Shown piece by piece: positions 10,201-19,341 of a stretch of DNA of 64,000 nt. Within the stretch, counting starts at the first letter, position 1, and each line of letters begins with the position of its first letter. The DNA lies in the NCBI RefSeq assembly GCF_001667115.1, contig NZ_LZIJ01000049.1, positions 1 to 64,000 of the forward strand, in the 5' to 3' direction. The notes below the pieces were generated by a model that worked only from the letters and a program-made list of their open reading frames with translations, made no database searches and had not been told where the DNA came from. The DNA is from Mycobacterium sp. 852002-51163_SCH5372311 (lineage in GTDB: Bacteria; Actinomycetota; Actinomycetes; Mycobacteriales; Mycobacteriaceae). The position numbers and the translations under genes were made by a program.

Positions 10201-11400
10201 TCAGTCCGGGAGGTGAGGCATCTCCAGCCCCGGGTCGCGGCCCACCAGCACCCCACGGGTGAGCGCGGACTTGCCGAAGCGCCGACGGACCTGGTCGACG
10301 GCCGCATCCACCGCCGGAGGCTCCCCGTCGAAGGGCAGCATCAACTGTTGCGCGCCGGTGCGGTCGATGCCGGATACCGCGAACCCGACCAGGGTCAGCC
10401 CGCGATCGGCCATCGCCGGCGCGGCCCCCGCGACCAGTTGCCGCGCCACGGCCAGCACCGCCTGGGTCGACGAAGTGGCCCACGGCAAGGTGCGCGACCG
10501 TGTCGCCCGGCTGAAATCGTCGAAACGCAGCCGCAGGGTCACGGTTCGTCCGGTGCGGCCGGCGGCGCGCATCCGTCCGGTGATGCGGTCGATCAGGGTG
10601 ACAACGACCGCGTCCAGCTCGGCAGGTGACATGCTGTTGCCGGCCCGTCCCACCGCTCGCTGGGCCCCCACCGACCGTCGCCGCACGCCGGTGGACACCC
10701 GGCGGCGGTCGATGTTGCGGGACAGCGCATACAGTTGGCGCCCCATCGCACCACCGACCAGCGAAGCCAGCGTCGACTCGGACAGTTCGGCGACCTGGGC
10801 GACCGTGGTGATGCCATGCGCATGCAGCTTGGCGGCCGTCACCGCGCCAACACCCCACAACCGGCGGACCGGCAGCGGGTGCAGAAAGGCCAGCTCCCGG
10901 TCTGGCGGCACCAACAGCAACCCGTCTGGCTTCGCCTCCTGGCTGGCGACTTTCGCCAAGAACTTTGTCCGGGCGATGCCCACGGTGATCGGCAAACCCA
11001 CCCGGTCGCGGACGTCGGCGCGCAGTCGTCTCGCGATCTCTACCGGGGTCCCGGATACCCGACGCAGGCCGCTGACGTCGAGGAAAGCCTCGTCAACCGA
11101 CAGTGCCTCCACTATCGGCGTGGTGTCGCGGAACACCTCGAACACGGCGTCGCTGGCCTGCGAGTAGGCGTTCATGCGCGGTGGTACCACGACGGCGTGG
11201 GGACAGAGCCTTCGTGCCTGCGCGCCGCCCATCGCGGTGCGCACGCCGTAGGCCTTGGCTTCGTAGCTGGCCGCCAGCACCACGCCGCCGCCGACGATCA
11301 CCGGGCGCCCCCGCAAACCCGGGTCGTCGCGTTGTTCGACGGACGCGTAGAACGAATCTAGGTCCGCGTGCAGGATGGACGCGTCGCACCGCACGAACAT
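10201..11400 (-). CDS. dinB: Y-family DNA polymerase (DinB-type)
   Basis: 399-residue translesion polymerase. D13 in HADLDSFYASVE and the acidic pair in LSVDEAFLDVS are the catalytic metal ligands. Y18 occupies the sugar steric-gate position. LPITVGIARTKFLAKVAS is the conserved palm segment, and the little-finger domain fills the rest. QLMLPF at 352-357 looks like a sliding-clamp binding motif. By its place beside ethR it may correspond to the third DinB of M. smegmatis rather than to either M. tuberculosis DinB. It ends 27 bases before vapB begins on the same strand. Confidence 0.9.
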   Translation of the reverse strand: MFVRCDASILHADLDSFYASVEQRDDPGLRGRPVIVGGGVVLAASYEAKAYGVRTAMGGAQARRLCPHAVVVPPRMNAYSQASDAVFEVFRDTTPIVEALSVDEAFLDVSGLRRVSGTPVEIARRLRADVRDRVGLPITVGIARTKFLAKVASQEAKPDGLLLVPPDRELAFLHPLPVRRLWGVGAVTAAKLHAHGITTVAQVAELSESTLASLVGGAMGRQLYALSRNIDRRRVSTGVRRRSVGAQRAVGRAGNSMSPAELDAVVVTLIDRITGRMRAAGRTGRTVTLRLRFDDFSRATRSRTLPWATSSTQAVLAVARQLVAGAAPAMADRGLTLVGFAVSGIDRTGAQQLMLPFDGEPPAVDAAVDQVRRRFGKSALTRGVLVGRDPGLEMPHLPD

Positions 11401-11439
11401 ATGTTCGCATGCGAAAGCGACAAACGGCCGAAGTCGACC

Positions 11440-12090
11440 TCAGTGCTCCTCGCCGTAGATGCTGCTGACCCACACATGCACCAACGTGTCCAGCACATGC
11501 GCTTCCGGCACGGAGGGCTGCTCGCCGGCGAAGGACGCGAACAACGTCCGCTCGTTCATCAGGTTGAGCGCGGTGGCCAGTTCCAGGGCGGGCAACGTGG
11601 CCGGAGCGGCACCGCGGTTGCGCTCGGCCTCGATCCCGGCGGCGGAGAACGCGATCCACTTCTGCATGAACGTCGACCAGAGTCCCCGCAGCTCAGCGCT
11701 GGTGTCCCGAGCAGCCATGCTGGCCCGGGTCACCGCCTTGTGCGATCCGAACGTCTGAAAGAACACGTTGATGCCAGTGCGCCACATGTCGTCGCGTTCC
11801 GCCTCGCCGTTCTCGGCCAGGGCTTGCAACGCGGAGTCGGCCTCGTTGACCACGCGGTCCAGCAGGGTCAGCAGCACCGCTTCCTTGGACGGGAAGTAAA
11901 AGTAGAACGTCGGTCGCGAGATGCCGGCACCTTTCGCCAGGTCATCGACGGAAATGTCGGTCAGTGATCGGTCCTCGAGGAGCCGTTCGGCGGTGGTGAG
12001 GATGGCCAGTTCCCGATCGTCCCCGGACGGGCGTGCGCTGCGCCGGCCCCGAGAGGTCTGGCCGGCTCTGGCCGCCGTACTACTGGTCAC
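11440..12090 (-). CDS. ethR: TetR-family repressor EthR
   Basis: TetR repressor that controls ethA. The N-terminal helix-turn-helix (SVDDLAKGAGISRPTFYFYF, about residues 45-65) and the ligand domain with NVFFQTFGSHKAVTRA and NERTLFASFAGEQPSVPEA match EthR closely. Start GTG 12090 gives 216 residues, the same length as H37Rv Rv3855. An upstream in-frame ATG at 12126 would run into the operator. The gene is transcribed away from ethA with a 77-base intergenic region between them. Confidence 0.95.
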   Translation of the reverse strand: MTSSTAARAGQTSRGRRSARPSGDDRELAILTTAERLLEDRSLTDISVDDLAKGAGISRPTFYFYFPSKEAVLLTLLDRVVNEADSALQALAENGEAERDDMWRTGINVFFQTFGSHKAVTRASMAARDTSAELRGLWSTFMQKWIAFSAAGIEAERNRGAAPATLPALELATALNLMNERTLFASFAGEQPSVPEAHVLDTLVHVWVSSIYGEEH

Positions 12091-12109
12091 GAGCGGCAGC
12101 TTACCCTGT

Positions 12110-12165
12110 GTTGAAAATTTCGACACCCTGTTGACGCATTCGACAGACCGTTGATAGCGTGCGAT
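12110..12165. promoter_or_regulatory. EthR operator with three 20-base repeats
   Basis: GTTGA recurs at 12110, 12130 and 12150. The first two are followed five bases later by TCGAC, the third by TGCGA. Each unit resembles a half-palindrome repeated every 20 bases, two helical turns. This fits the known cooperative binding of several EthR dimers to one extended operator. Confidence 0.8.
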
Positions 12166-12167
12166 TC

Positions 12168-13637
12168 ATGACTGAGCACCTTGACGTCGTCATCGTGGGC
12201 GCCGGCATCTCCGGCGTGAGCGCGGCCTGGCACCTGCAGGACCGCTGCCCGACAAAGAGCTACGCCATCCTGGAAAAGCGGGAGGCCATGGGGGGCACCT
12301 GGGACCTGTTCCGTTACCCGGGCATCCGCTCCGACTCCGACATGTACACCCTGGGCTTCCGCTTCCGCCCGTGGACCGAGCGCCAGGCCATTGCCGACGG
12401 CAAGCCGATCCTCGAGTACGTCAAGAGCACCGCGGAGATGTACGGCATCGACAAGCACATCCGCCTCAACCAGAAGGTCATCAGCGCAGACTGGTCCAAC
12501 ACGGAGAACCGCTGGACTCTGCACATCGAGAGCAACGGCAGCAAGACCACCCTCTCCTGTTCGTTCCTGTTCTTGTGCAGCGGCTACTACAACTACGATC
12601 AGGGCTACGCCCCGAAGTTCGCCGGCGAGGAGGATTTCCCCGGCCCGATCATCCATCCGCAGCTGTGGCCGGAAGACCTCGACTACGCCGACAAGAACAT
12701 CGTCGTGATCGGCAGCGGTGCCACGGCCGTGACTTTGGTTCCCGCACTGGCGAATTCGGGCGCCAAGCGCGTCACGATGCTGCAGCGCTCACCGACCTAC
12801 ATCATTTCGCAGCCAGAGCGGGACAAGATCGCCGAACGGCTCAACCGCTTGCTGCCGGACAAGGTGGCCTACACGGCGACCCGCTGGAAGAACGTGGTGC
12901 TGCAGGTGGCGCTCTATCAGGCCTGCCGAAGGTGGCCGCAGCGGATGCGAAACGTGTTCTTGCGCTTCGCCCAGCGCCAACTGCCCGAGGGCTACGAGGT
13001 CGAGAAGCACTTCGGTCCGCACTACAACCCGTGGGACCAGCGGCTGTGCCTGGTGCCCAACGGCGATTTGTTCCGCGCCATCCGGCACGACCAGGTCGAC
13101 GTGGTCACCGACACCATCGAGCGGTTCACCGCAACCGGCATCAGGCTCAACTCGGGCCGCGAACTCCCAGCCGACATCATCATCACCGCAACCGGATTGA
13201 ACTTGCAGCTCTTCGGTGGGGCGGCGGTGACCGTCGACGGGCAACCGGTGGACCTCACCAAGACGATGGCATACAAGGGCATGATGCTCTCCGATCTGCC
13301 CAACATGGCTTACACCGTCGGGTACACCAATGCGTCCTGGACGCTCAAAGCCGACCTGGTGTCCGAGTTCGTCTGCCGTCTGCTGAACTATATGGACGAC
13401 AACGGTTTTGACACCGTCGAGGTTGAGCACCCGGGTTCCGACGTCGACGAGCGGCCGTTCATGGAATTCACTCCCGGCTATGTGCTGCGCTCACTCGACG
13501 AGCTGCCCAAGCAGGGTTCGCGGACCCCGTGGCGGCTGAATCAGAACTACCTGCGCGACATCTGGCTGATCCGGCGCGGCAAGGTCGACGGTGAGGGCCT
13601 GCGATTCGCCAAGAAGCGGGCCAGGATAGCGGCCTGA
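12168..13637 (+). CDS. ethA: FAD-containing Baeyer-Villiger monooxygenase EthA
   Basis: NADPH/FAD monooxygenase of 489 residues, the same length as H37Rv Rv3854c. In M. tuberculosis it activates thioamide prodrugs such as ethionamide; its natural substrates are probably ketones. GAGISG (11-16) is the FAD loop. The stretch from F157 to W167 (FPGPIIHPQLW) is the Baeyer-Villiger fingerprint, and VVIGSGATAV is the NADPH loop. The ATG at 12168 starts the conserved MTEHLDVVIVGAGISG. A GTG three codons upstream is less likely. It is divergent from ethR across the operator and is expected to be repressed by EthR. Confidence 0.95.
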   Translation: MTEHLDVVIVGAGISGVSAAWHLQDRCPTKSYAILEKREAMGGTWDLFRYPGIRSDSDMYTLGFRFRPWTERQAIADGKPILEYVKSTAEMYGIDKHIRLNQKVISADWSNTENRWTLHIESNGSKTTLSCSFLFLCSGYYNYDQGYAPKFAGEEDFPGPIIHPQLWPEDLDYADKNIVVIGSGATAVTLVPALANSGAKRVTMLQRSPTYIISQPERDKIAERLNRLLPDKVAYTATRWKNVVLQVALYQACRRWPQRMRNVFLRFAQRQLPEGYEVEKHFGPHYNPWDQRLCLVPNGDLFRAIRHDQVDVVTDTIERFTATGIRLNSGRELPADIIITATGLNLQLFGGAAVTVDGQPVDLTKTMAYKGMMLSDLPNMAYTVGYTNASWTLKADLVSEFVCRLLNYMDDNGFDTVEVEHPGSDVDERPFMEFTPGYVLRSLDELPKQGSRTPWRLNQNYLRDIWLIRRGKVDGEGLRFAKKRARIAA

Positions 13638-13751
13638 CAACCCCACGCCCGTCACAGGCGTTCGCCATCGACCGCGCTCGCCGAGCGTGCAATCACGGCG
13701 GAAAAACCGTCGGATTCTTCGCCCTCAGAACACGTTCGGCGGCGATAAAGG

Positions 13752-14234
13752 TCAACGCTCAGTGACGACGACGATGCCGTCGTCGTCGCTGTAGGCGACA
13801 TCACCGGGCACGAATGTCACTCCACCCAAACTGATTTCGACGTCGCGCTCGCCGGCGCCGGTCTTGGTGCTCTTGCGGGGGTTGGTGCCCAGCGCCTTGA
13901 TGCCGATGTCGATGCCGCGCAACGCGGCAGCGTCCCGAACCGCGCCGTGAACTATCAGGCCGGACCAGCCATTGGAGCGGGCCAACTCGGCGATGACGTC
14001 GCCGACCAGTGCGGTGTGCAGGGAGCCGGCTCCGTCGATCACCAGCACCCGGCCCGTACCAGGCTGCGAAAGTACCGATTTCAGCAACGCATTGTCCTGG
14101 AAGCAACGCACGGTGCTGATCGCACCGGCGAATTCGGTACGACCGCCGAACTGCCGGAACTGTAGGTCACAGCTGCGCACCTCGGGCCCGACGTCGTCGA
14201 CGAGGTCGGCGGTAGGCCGGAAGGACACGATCAC
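13752..14234 (-). CDS. rraA: RraA-family protein (formerly MenG)
   Basis: 160-residue RraA-like protein. The conserved core [18 protein letters not shown] is recognisable here as [18 protein letters not shown], followed by [18 protein letters not shown]. Family members inhibit RNase E in E. coli or act as HMG/CHA aldolases. The older name as menaquinone methyltransferase is not supported by the fold. The GTG at 14234 lies 4 bases after the upstream H-NS-like gene stop, so the two form an operon. Confidence 0.93.
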   Translation of the reverse strand: MIVSFRPTADLVDDVGPEVRSCDLQFRQFGGRTEFAGAISTVRCFQDNALLKSVLSQPGTGRVLVIDGAGSLHTALVGDVIAELARSNGWSGLIVHGAVRDAAALRGIDIGIKALGTNPRKSTKTGAGERDVEISLGGVTFVPGDVAYSDDDGIVVVTER

Positions 14235-14238
14235 CGGG

Positions 14239-14700
14239 TCAGCGGCGTCGCAGCTGCCGGATGAGCAAGATGGCCAGCAGGCTCAATGCCAGCGCAACCA
14301 CCAGCGGAAGCGGCGAGCTGCCCGACGACGGCACGGCGGGTTCACTGCTGACCGGCTTGGCGTCCTCTACGGTTGACTTTGCTTGCGCCGCAGCATCTTT
14401 CGCAGCAGCAGCCAGGTCTCCGTTGGTTTCGATGCGCTGCTGCAGGTCGAGCGGCGGCTCGGGAGGCTTGGGTGGGTCGGCGGGCTTCGGTGGTGCCGGT
14501 GCAGGGCTCTCGGCCTTTTCGGGCGCTTTCTTAGCCGGCACCTTTTTCGCGGGCGCTTTCTTGGCCGGCGCCTTTTTGGCGGGCGCTTTCTTGGCGGGCG
14601 GGCTGGCCGCCTTCTTCGCGTGTTTCGCGGGCGGCTTCTTGGCCGGAGGTGTCGATTCGCCTTCAGGTTCCGAGTTGGGTTGATCCTGCGGGTCTGCCAT
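14239..14700 (-). CDS. hns: Membrane-anchored H-NS-like protein (Rv3852-like)
   Basis: 153 residues. The N-terminal half is built of repeated Lys-Ala-Pro motifs (KKAPAK repeats), as in DNA-binding tails of H1-like proteins. A single hydrophobic helix near the C terminus ([17 protein letters not shown]) ends in RQLRRR. This is the layout of H37Rv Rv3852, which anchors DNA-binding repeats to the membrane. The gene is slightly longer than the H37Rv one through extra repeats. It forms an operon with rraA. Confidence 0.88.
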   Translation of the reverse strand: MADPQDQPNSEPEGESTPPAKKPPAKHAKKAASPPAKKAPAKKAPAKKAPAKKVPAKKAPEKAESPAPAPPKPADPPKPPEPPLDLQQRIETNGDLAAAAKDAAAQAKSTVEDAKPVSSEPAVPSSGSSPLPLVVALALSLLAILLIRQLRRR

Positions 14701-14804
14701 GCGGCCGCTCCTTTACAGCTCTCTCACATCTTTGTATTTCGCACCTGATTCACCGGGTCCCATCATGCCAGGGGGTGTCCGGACCTTTCGGTGCCCAGTG
14801 CTGG

Positions 14805-15317
14805 TCAGCGCCTGCGACGCACCTCCCATAGCGCCGCCGCGCCGACGGCTGCCACGGTTATCGCCACAAACGGCCACACCGGTACGTTGTCGCCGTTGTC
14901 GGGCGGAGCGGCTGCGGGCCCAGGGGTCCCGGACCCCGACACCGTCAGCCGAAACCCCCACGACCCGGACACCGGGTGCCCATCCGCCGAGGTCACCCGG
15001 TAATTCACCGTGTAACTGCCGGCCGGTCCGAGGGGCCGCACGTTGACGCTGACGACGGCACCCTGCACATTGGGATCTCCCGACGACCACAAGTTGGCGT
15101 CGGGCCCGACGACCGTCATCGCGGCGAAGTCGGGTTGCAATTGTTCGTTGAAGGTTGCGCTCACGCGGTCGGGGCCGGTGGTGAGAACCGCGCCGTCCGC
15201 CGGTTCGCTGGACACGCGTGTGGCGTGGGCGGATGCGACCTGTGCGGTCAGAAGCGCACCCAAGATCATGGCGGCCAGGAGCAGACCGAGCCGCGCGAGA
15301 ACTCCGACGCGGCTCAT
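14805..15317 (-). CDS. CopC-domain copper-binding exported protein
   Basis: 170 residues from ATG 15317. It has a signal peptide (LGLLLAAMILGALLTAQVASA) ending just before HATRVSSEPADGAVL, the N-terminal histidine start typical of CopC domains. The domain continues to about residue 115 (HPVSGSWGFRLTV), then a Pro-rich linker and a C-terminal membrane helix ending WEVRRRR. CopC proteins bind Cu(II) in the cell envelope. The start overlaps the stop of the YcnI gene as ATGA, so the pair is coupled. Confidence 0.85.
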   Translation of the reverse strand: MSRVGVLARLGLLLAAMILGALLTAQVASAHATRVSSEPADGAVLTTGPDRVSATFNEQLQPDFAAMTVVGPDANLWSSGDPNVQGAVVSVNVRPLGPAGSYTVNYRVTSADGHPVSGSWGFRLTVSGSGTPGPAAAPPDNGDNVPVWPFVAITVAAVGAAALWEVRRRR

Positions 15318-15979
15318 GCTGGCCTGCGCAGCAGTACGAGGCAGATACCCAGTCCGGCAACCACCAGGGCCGCGCCTGCAAGCAACCGCGCGGTGTTGTC
15401 CGGCGTTGACTTCGGTCCGGCGGCGTTGGGGTGGTGGTCTAGGGGTGCAGCGGGACCCGCTGGACCCGCTGTCAGCGCCAGCATGGGTGCCGGATGCTCC
15501 GGCTCGGCACCGCCGGACGCGGGCGGCTGGTCCCATTTCACGGTCGACCCGTCAGCGTAGGTCTGGGTGACCGGGAAGCTGACGGTGTCGGTGTTGGGCA
15601 GTCGCATCGATATCCGGAACAACCCGAACTGATCCGGTCCGATCCCGCCGTCGGGCAAGGCTGTCCAGGTGACCGACCGGACGGTGCCTGCCGCGGCGTC
15701 GCGGTCCAGCTTGGCCGTCCACCCGGGAATGGACTCGGTACGCGCGGCTGCGACATGCGGGAGAAGCACGGTGAGCGCGGTGGTGGCGGCGCCCGTGGTG
15801 GACTCGTTCGGCACCTGGAAGGTCACGATTGCCATGCCACCCTGCACGGTGTTGTCGCCGCTGGCATGGACATGCGCCCAGGCCGCCGGAGTACCCGCAC
15901 CAACCCAGAGCGCGGTTAGGACGGTCACACCGCTTGCAATGCCCGCGATGCGCGAAATCCACTTGTTGCCAAGGGACAT
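15314..15979 (-). CDS. YcnI/DUF1775-family exported copper-binding protein
   Basis: 221 residues with signal peptide and then AHVHASG, the N-terminal histidine typical of YcnI domains. A beta-sandwich (about 35-160) includes IVTFQVPNES and SFPVTQTYADGSTVKWDQPP. A Pro-rich linker and a C-terminal helix (LLAGAALVVAGLGICLVLL) anchor it outside the membrane. YcnI domains bind Cu(II) and often sit beside CopC/CopD, as here. It begins 1 base before the end of the next gene upstream, so three genes probably share a transcript. Confidence 0.87.
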   Translation of the reverse strand: MSLGNKWISRIAGIASGVTVLTALWVGAGTPAAWAHVHASGDNTVQGGMAIVTFQVPNESTTGAATTALTVLLPHVAAARTESIPGWTAKLDRDAAAGTVRSVTWTALPDGGIGPDQFGLFRISMRLPNTDTVSFPVTQTYADGSTVKWDQPPASGGAEPEHPAPMLALTAGPAGPAAPLDHHPNAAGPKSTPDNTARLLAGAALVVAGLGICLVLLRRPA

Positions 15980-15980
15980 G

Positions 15981-16637
15981 TCAGCCCAGCCCGAGCCGCG
16001 CCATCAGGTCGGCTTCGATCCCGTCGAGTTGCGATGAGATCGCCGAGTGGGCTGCGCGGCGCCGTGCGGCCGGCATGTGCTCGGCGGCGGTGATCGCCGC
16101 CGAGAGATCGGCCAGCCGTTCGCTGACCGCCGCCGCGAACTGCTTGGTTTCGGCGTCGTTGGGCTTTTTCTCCTGCACCATCCGCAACGACTGCTCCGAA
16201 CCGGCAATGCGGGCGGACAGGCGCGCGCCATGCCCGGAGAACTGGCCGACCTGGGCCAAGGGGATGCCGAGCTGATTCGCTCGCCGCTGGTCGATCAGCG
16301 CGCGGGCAGCGATGGCGGCGCGGTAGATCAACGGGGTGAGCACCGGCGCGAGCAGCCGCGACACCGTCAGCACCCGGCGGATCCGCGTCGGTGAGAGCAG
16401 CTTTCCCTCGCGGGCCGTCTTGAGTTGGGCCTCGGCGACTTTCAGCGCTGCCTTGTCGCTTTCCTGCAGGGCCCTGATTCGCGCGCGGAGAGCCTTGTCG
16501 TCGGCCCGCCGGGCCGCCTTGATGCGACGCCTCTCGTTCCTGGCGGCCAGCTTCGCCTCGAGCTTGGCGCGGGCCTTGATCGCGCGTGCTTCGGCGCGTC
16601 GCGTCGCACGGCTCTTTCGCTTGCGGAACAGGCCCAT
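15981..16637 (-). CDS. Conserved mycobacterial protein (Rv3850-like)
   Basis: 218 residues, the same length as H37Rv Rv3850. The first 80 residues are very basic and Ala/Arg/Lys rich, predicted coiled coil (MGLFRKRKSRATRRAEARAI). A more hydrophobic helical region follows (VSRLLAPVLTPLIYRAAIAA), then a helical tail with AEHMPAARRRAAH. No enzymatic motif is visible; function unknown. The copper-type pair follows it directly. Confidence 0.85.
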   Translation of the reverse strand: MGLFRKRKSRATRRAEARAIKARAKLEAKLAARNERRRIKAARRADDKALRARIRALQESDKAALKVAEAQLKTAREGKLLSPTRIRRVLTVSRLLAPVLTPLIYRAAIAARALIDQRRANQLGIPLAQVGQFSGHGARLSARIAGSEQSLRMVQEKKPNDAETKQFAAAVSERLADLSAAITAAEHMPAARRRAAHSAISSQLDGIEADLMARLGLG

Positions 16638-16769
16638 TCCCGGACGCCTCCCGGTATCTCGTGGACTATCGCGGTGCGGGTACGCGATCGTTGTGCCAAC
16701 CCTAAACGGAGCAGGCTGGGGGCGGTCCGTCAGGTCAGGATCGACCCGGTGAGGAGGCTGAAGAGGCGC

Positions 16770-17168
16770 TCAGGCGCTCAGACTCTCCGCGCGGCGCAGT
16801 TCTTCCACGCGCTCGGCAAGGTCTTCCTGGGCCTTGGGAGAGAGCTCGGCGGCCTTCATCGCGATGCGGCGCACGTTCTCGTCGCGCATCGTGGCCAACC
16901 ACGCCAATTCCTTGTCGAGCTTTTCGTAGTACTCGTCATCGGTGAAGTAGGCGGGTTTGATCCGGAAGAAGTTGGCGAGGGCCGTCATCGTCGCTGCCGA
17001 AGGATTGGTGCGGTTGCCCGAACGTAGCTGCGAGAGGTACGGAGCCGACATCGTGACGCCCTCCGCCTTGAGCGCCGCGATGACCTCTGCGGAGGTGTGC
17101 GGCCCGCGTCCGGGGGGATAAACGGTGTCGAATAGGCGGTTCAGGCGGGCAGCGAACGTCGTGCTCAT
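16770..17168 (-). CDS. espR: Nucleoid-associated regulator EspR
   Basis: 132 residues, identical in length to H37Rv EspR. The N-terminal helix-turn-helix (TSAEVIAALKAEGVTMSAPY, then LSQLRSGNRTNPS) and the C-terminal dimerisation helices are as in the known protein, which loops DNA and controls ESX-1 genes such as espACD. The ATG at 17168 gives MSTTFAARLNRLFDTVYPPG. A long region without genes lies upstream, as is usual for this highly regulated gene. Confidence 0.95.
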   Translation of the reverse strand: MSTTFAARLNRLFDTVYPPGRGPHTSAEVIAALKAEGVTMSAPYLSQLRSGNRTNPSAATMTALANFFRIKPAYFTDDEYYEKLDKELAWLATMRDENVRRIAMKAAELSPKAQEDLAERVEELRRAESLSA

Positions 17169-17805
17169 CGATATGACCTCCACCGGGGCTGAAGAGGAAA
17201 CGGCTATCAACATGTATTTGCTGACTATGGTAGCGACTGTTGCGTCCACAAACCAAGTGCAAACCCAGCCGGATTTGGCTCCGGCATCGGCAGCGGTGTG
17301 CGACACCGCCCCTGCAGAGCATCCAACCAACCTGGTCCGATGTCCATAATCCGAACAGAATTCACAGGTTATCCGAAGAATTCGGCTCGACAGCTCCTGC
17401 AGCTTTTCAGCTTTGCCGGCGTGCGAGAAGGGTCAGAACGGGGTGTAGCGAGGCGATGCGCGCGTCGCTCGGCAACCGACGGACGATGACGACGCAACGA
17501 GTAACTCATTTGCTGTCCCGCCACCCGCGGGCCATGGATGACAACCAGCGCGCGGGCGACGGCCAGCGCACACATTTGAGATACCTCTGAAAACTATGTG
17601 GACGCGGGCGAGCAGCCAACGGGGAGGTGAGGCAGCTGCCGGCGCCGCAACGCCAGGCTAGCGGGGGGATCTTCCGAGGCTCCAAGCCGTTTTCGCGCAC
17701 CGCCGCCGAGTTTGCGCCGCTACCAGGGCCGGGGTTACCGGCACGACGGTTTGGTGGCCTCGGCCGGCACCGTCGGCAGAGGCGGGTCGCCCTTGGGAAG
17801 CAAAG
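17169..17805. other. 637-base region without a recognised gene
   Basis: No frame here has a plausible start, ribosome site and family resemblance. It holds the espR promoter on the minus strand. In H37Rv the membrane protein gene Rv3848 lies in this interval; I see no homolog here. Confidence 0.6.
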
Positions 17806-18339
17806 CTATGCAGCTAGCAGCATCGCGAGAATCGCGGTATCGGGATGGCTGATCGGATCGACTCCGACGCGGCTGACCATAGACGTGATGGTGCCGTCGG
17901 CTTCCGCCTCTACCCAAGCCGCCCGGTGCTCCAATCCCAGATACGGCAGTCCCGGCAGCAGGACGCAGCCCGATGCTGCGCCTGTGCATTCCGGCAACGA
18001 CGGAGTGGTCTCCGACGGTGGGTGCAGCATCAGCAGAGCGGGAGGCTGATGGTCAGCGAAATATCCCGGCGGAATCGCCGATTCACCGAAGACGGTGCCT
18101 TCGGCCAGGACCAGACCAACGGTGTCCGGCTGCGGCTCGTCGGGCAACTCCTCGCGGGCGCCGAACACCGTTGTGGTGGACAGTAAGCCGGGTAGCGATG
18201 CGACCCGAACTGCGACCATCAGCAGCTGGGCCCATTCTTTGGTCGAATCGGGCCAACGTCCGGAGATCACAAACCCTTTCAGGGCACCACGAGAATGAAA
18301 GGGAGCAACCCCTATGGGCCGGCTTGATCCTGCATCCAT
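17806..18339 (-). CDS. Conserved mycobacterial protein (Rv3847-like)
   Basis: 177 residues from ATG 18339, matching H37Rv Rv3847 in length and position. The start reads MDAGSSRPIGVAPFHSRGAL; later segments include VISGRWPDSTKEWAQLL and ADHQPPALLMLHPPSE. No signal peptide, membrane helix or known catalytic motif was seen. A longer in-frame start at 18375 exists but lacks support. Function unknown. Confidence 0.85.
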   Translation of the reverse strand: MDAGSSRPIGVAPFHSRGALKGFVISGRWPDSTKEWAQLLMVAVRVASLPGLLSTTTVFGAREELPDEPQPDTVGLVLAEGTVFGESAIPPGYFADHQPPALLMLHPPSETTPSLPECTGAASGCVLLPGLPYLGLEHRAAWVEAEADGTITSMVSRVGVDPISHPDTAILAMLLAA

Positions 18340-18506
18340 CTCGCCCTCCGCGACGCCTTCATTCGAAGTAACCACGCCGGTAGCTCGAATAAACCCCAGC
18401 TCAGTAATCTCGAATAATTAAGCATGCGCGGGGTTTTGGCGCCCCGCAAGCCGACACGGCCACTGCGTGCCCGCGCTCACAAACGACAAATTTTGACCGG
18501 CGAAAA

Positions 18507-18545
18507 CGGTGCGGGCGCCGCGCGATCCGCGCGACGCCCGCACCG
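18507..18545 (-). terminator. Strong intrinsic terminator of sodA
   Basis: An 18-bp stem with one mismatch (left arm begins CGGTGCGGGCGCC; loop ATC) lies 12 bases beyond the sodA stop. On the minus strand it is followed by a TTTT run. Confidence 0.85.
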
Positions 18546-18556
18546 ACCGGAAAGGC

Positions 18557-19180
18557 TCAGCCGAATATCAATCCCTGGGTTTTCGAAGTGGCGGCCGCGT
18601 ACCGCGATTGCACGTCCGCCCAGTTGACGACATTCCAGAATGCTTTGACGTAATCCGCCTTGACATTCTTGTACTGCAGGTAGAAGGCGTGTTCCCACAT
18701 GTCGACCTGCAGCAGGGGAATGATGCCGAGCGGGACATTGGCCTGCTGGTCATAAAGCTGGAAAGTCAACAGCTTGTCGCCAAGGGTGTCGTAGCCCAAT
18801 ACAGCCCAACCCGAACCCTGCAATCCGTTGGCAGCGGCACTGAATTGCGCGCGGAATTTGTCGAACGACCCGAATTGGTCGTCGATGGCGGCGGCCAGGT
18901 CGCCGGTCGGTTTGTCGCCACCGTCCGGCGACAGGTTCTTCCACCAGATGGAGTGGTTGACGTGACCACCGAGATGGAAGGCCAAATTCTTTTCGTTCAA
19001 GAAGATCGCAGAGTGGTCTTCCTTCGCGCGCGCCTCTTCAAGCTTGGCGACGGCGTCGTTCACGCCCTTGACGTAGGTGGCGTGATGCTTGGTGTGGTGG
19101 ATCTCGTTGATCTGACCGGAGATGTGTGGTTCCAGTGCTGCGTAGTCCCAGTCCAAGTCGGGCAGGGTGTATTCAGCCAC
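18557..19180 (-). CDS. sodA: Superoxide dismutase (Fe/Mn)
   Basis: 207 residues, as in other mycobacteria. It converts superoxide to oxygen and peroxide. Metal ligands are in [29 protein letters not shown] and [13 protein letters not shown]. No signal peptide is present; M. tuberculosis exports its SodA by the accessory SecA2 route. GTG 19180 has GGAAGGA a few bases upstream and gives the conserved [14 protein letters not shown] strong terminator follows. Confidence 0.96.
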   Translation of the reverse strand: MAEYTLPDLDWDYAALEPHISGQINEIHHTKHHATYVKGVNDAVAKLEEARAKEDHSAIFLNEKNLAFHLGGHVNHSIWWKNLSPDGGDKPTGDLAAAIDDQFGSFDKFRAQFSAAANGLQGSGWAVLGYDTLGDKLLTFQLYDQQANVPLGIIPLLQVDMWEHAFYLQYKNVKADYVKAFWNVVNWADVQSRYAAATSKTQGLIFG

Positions 19181-19341
19181 GGCATTCCTTCCTTCGATGA
19201 TCGTTGGTGATCGCCTGAAGCGTCTTTCGCGCGGGTTCCGCGTGGGGCGGCCTAGCGTAACCAACCCTGCTCCATGACCGCCCGCGCCGCAAGGATGACC
19301 GGTAGAGAGCTTCCTGAAACGCCGCGAGCGGGATGAACTCG

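Noticed and set aside
9899-10858. 319-codon minus-strand frame containing VapB
   Set aside because: Only the last 91 codons encode VapB; the rest is an out-of-frame shadow of dinB.
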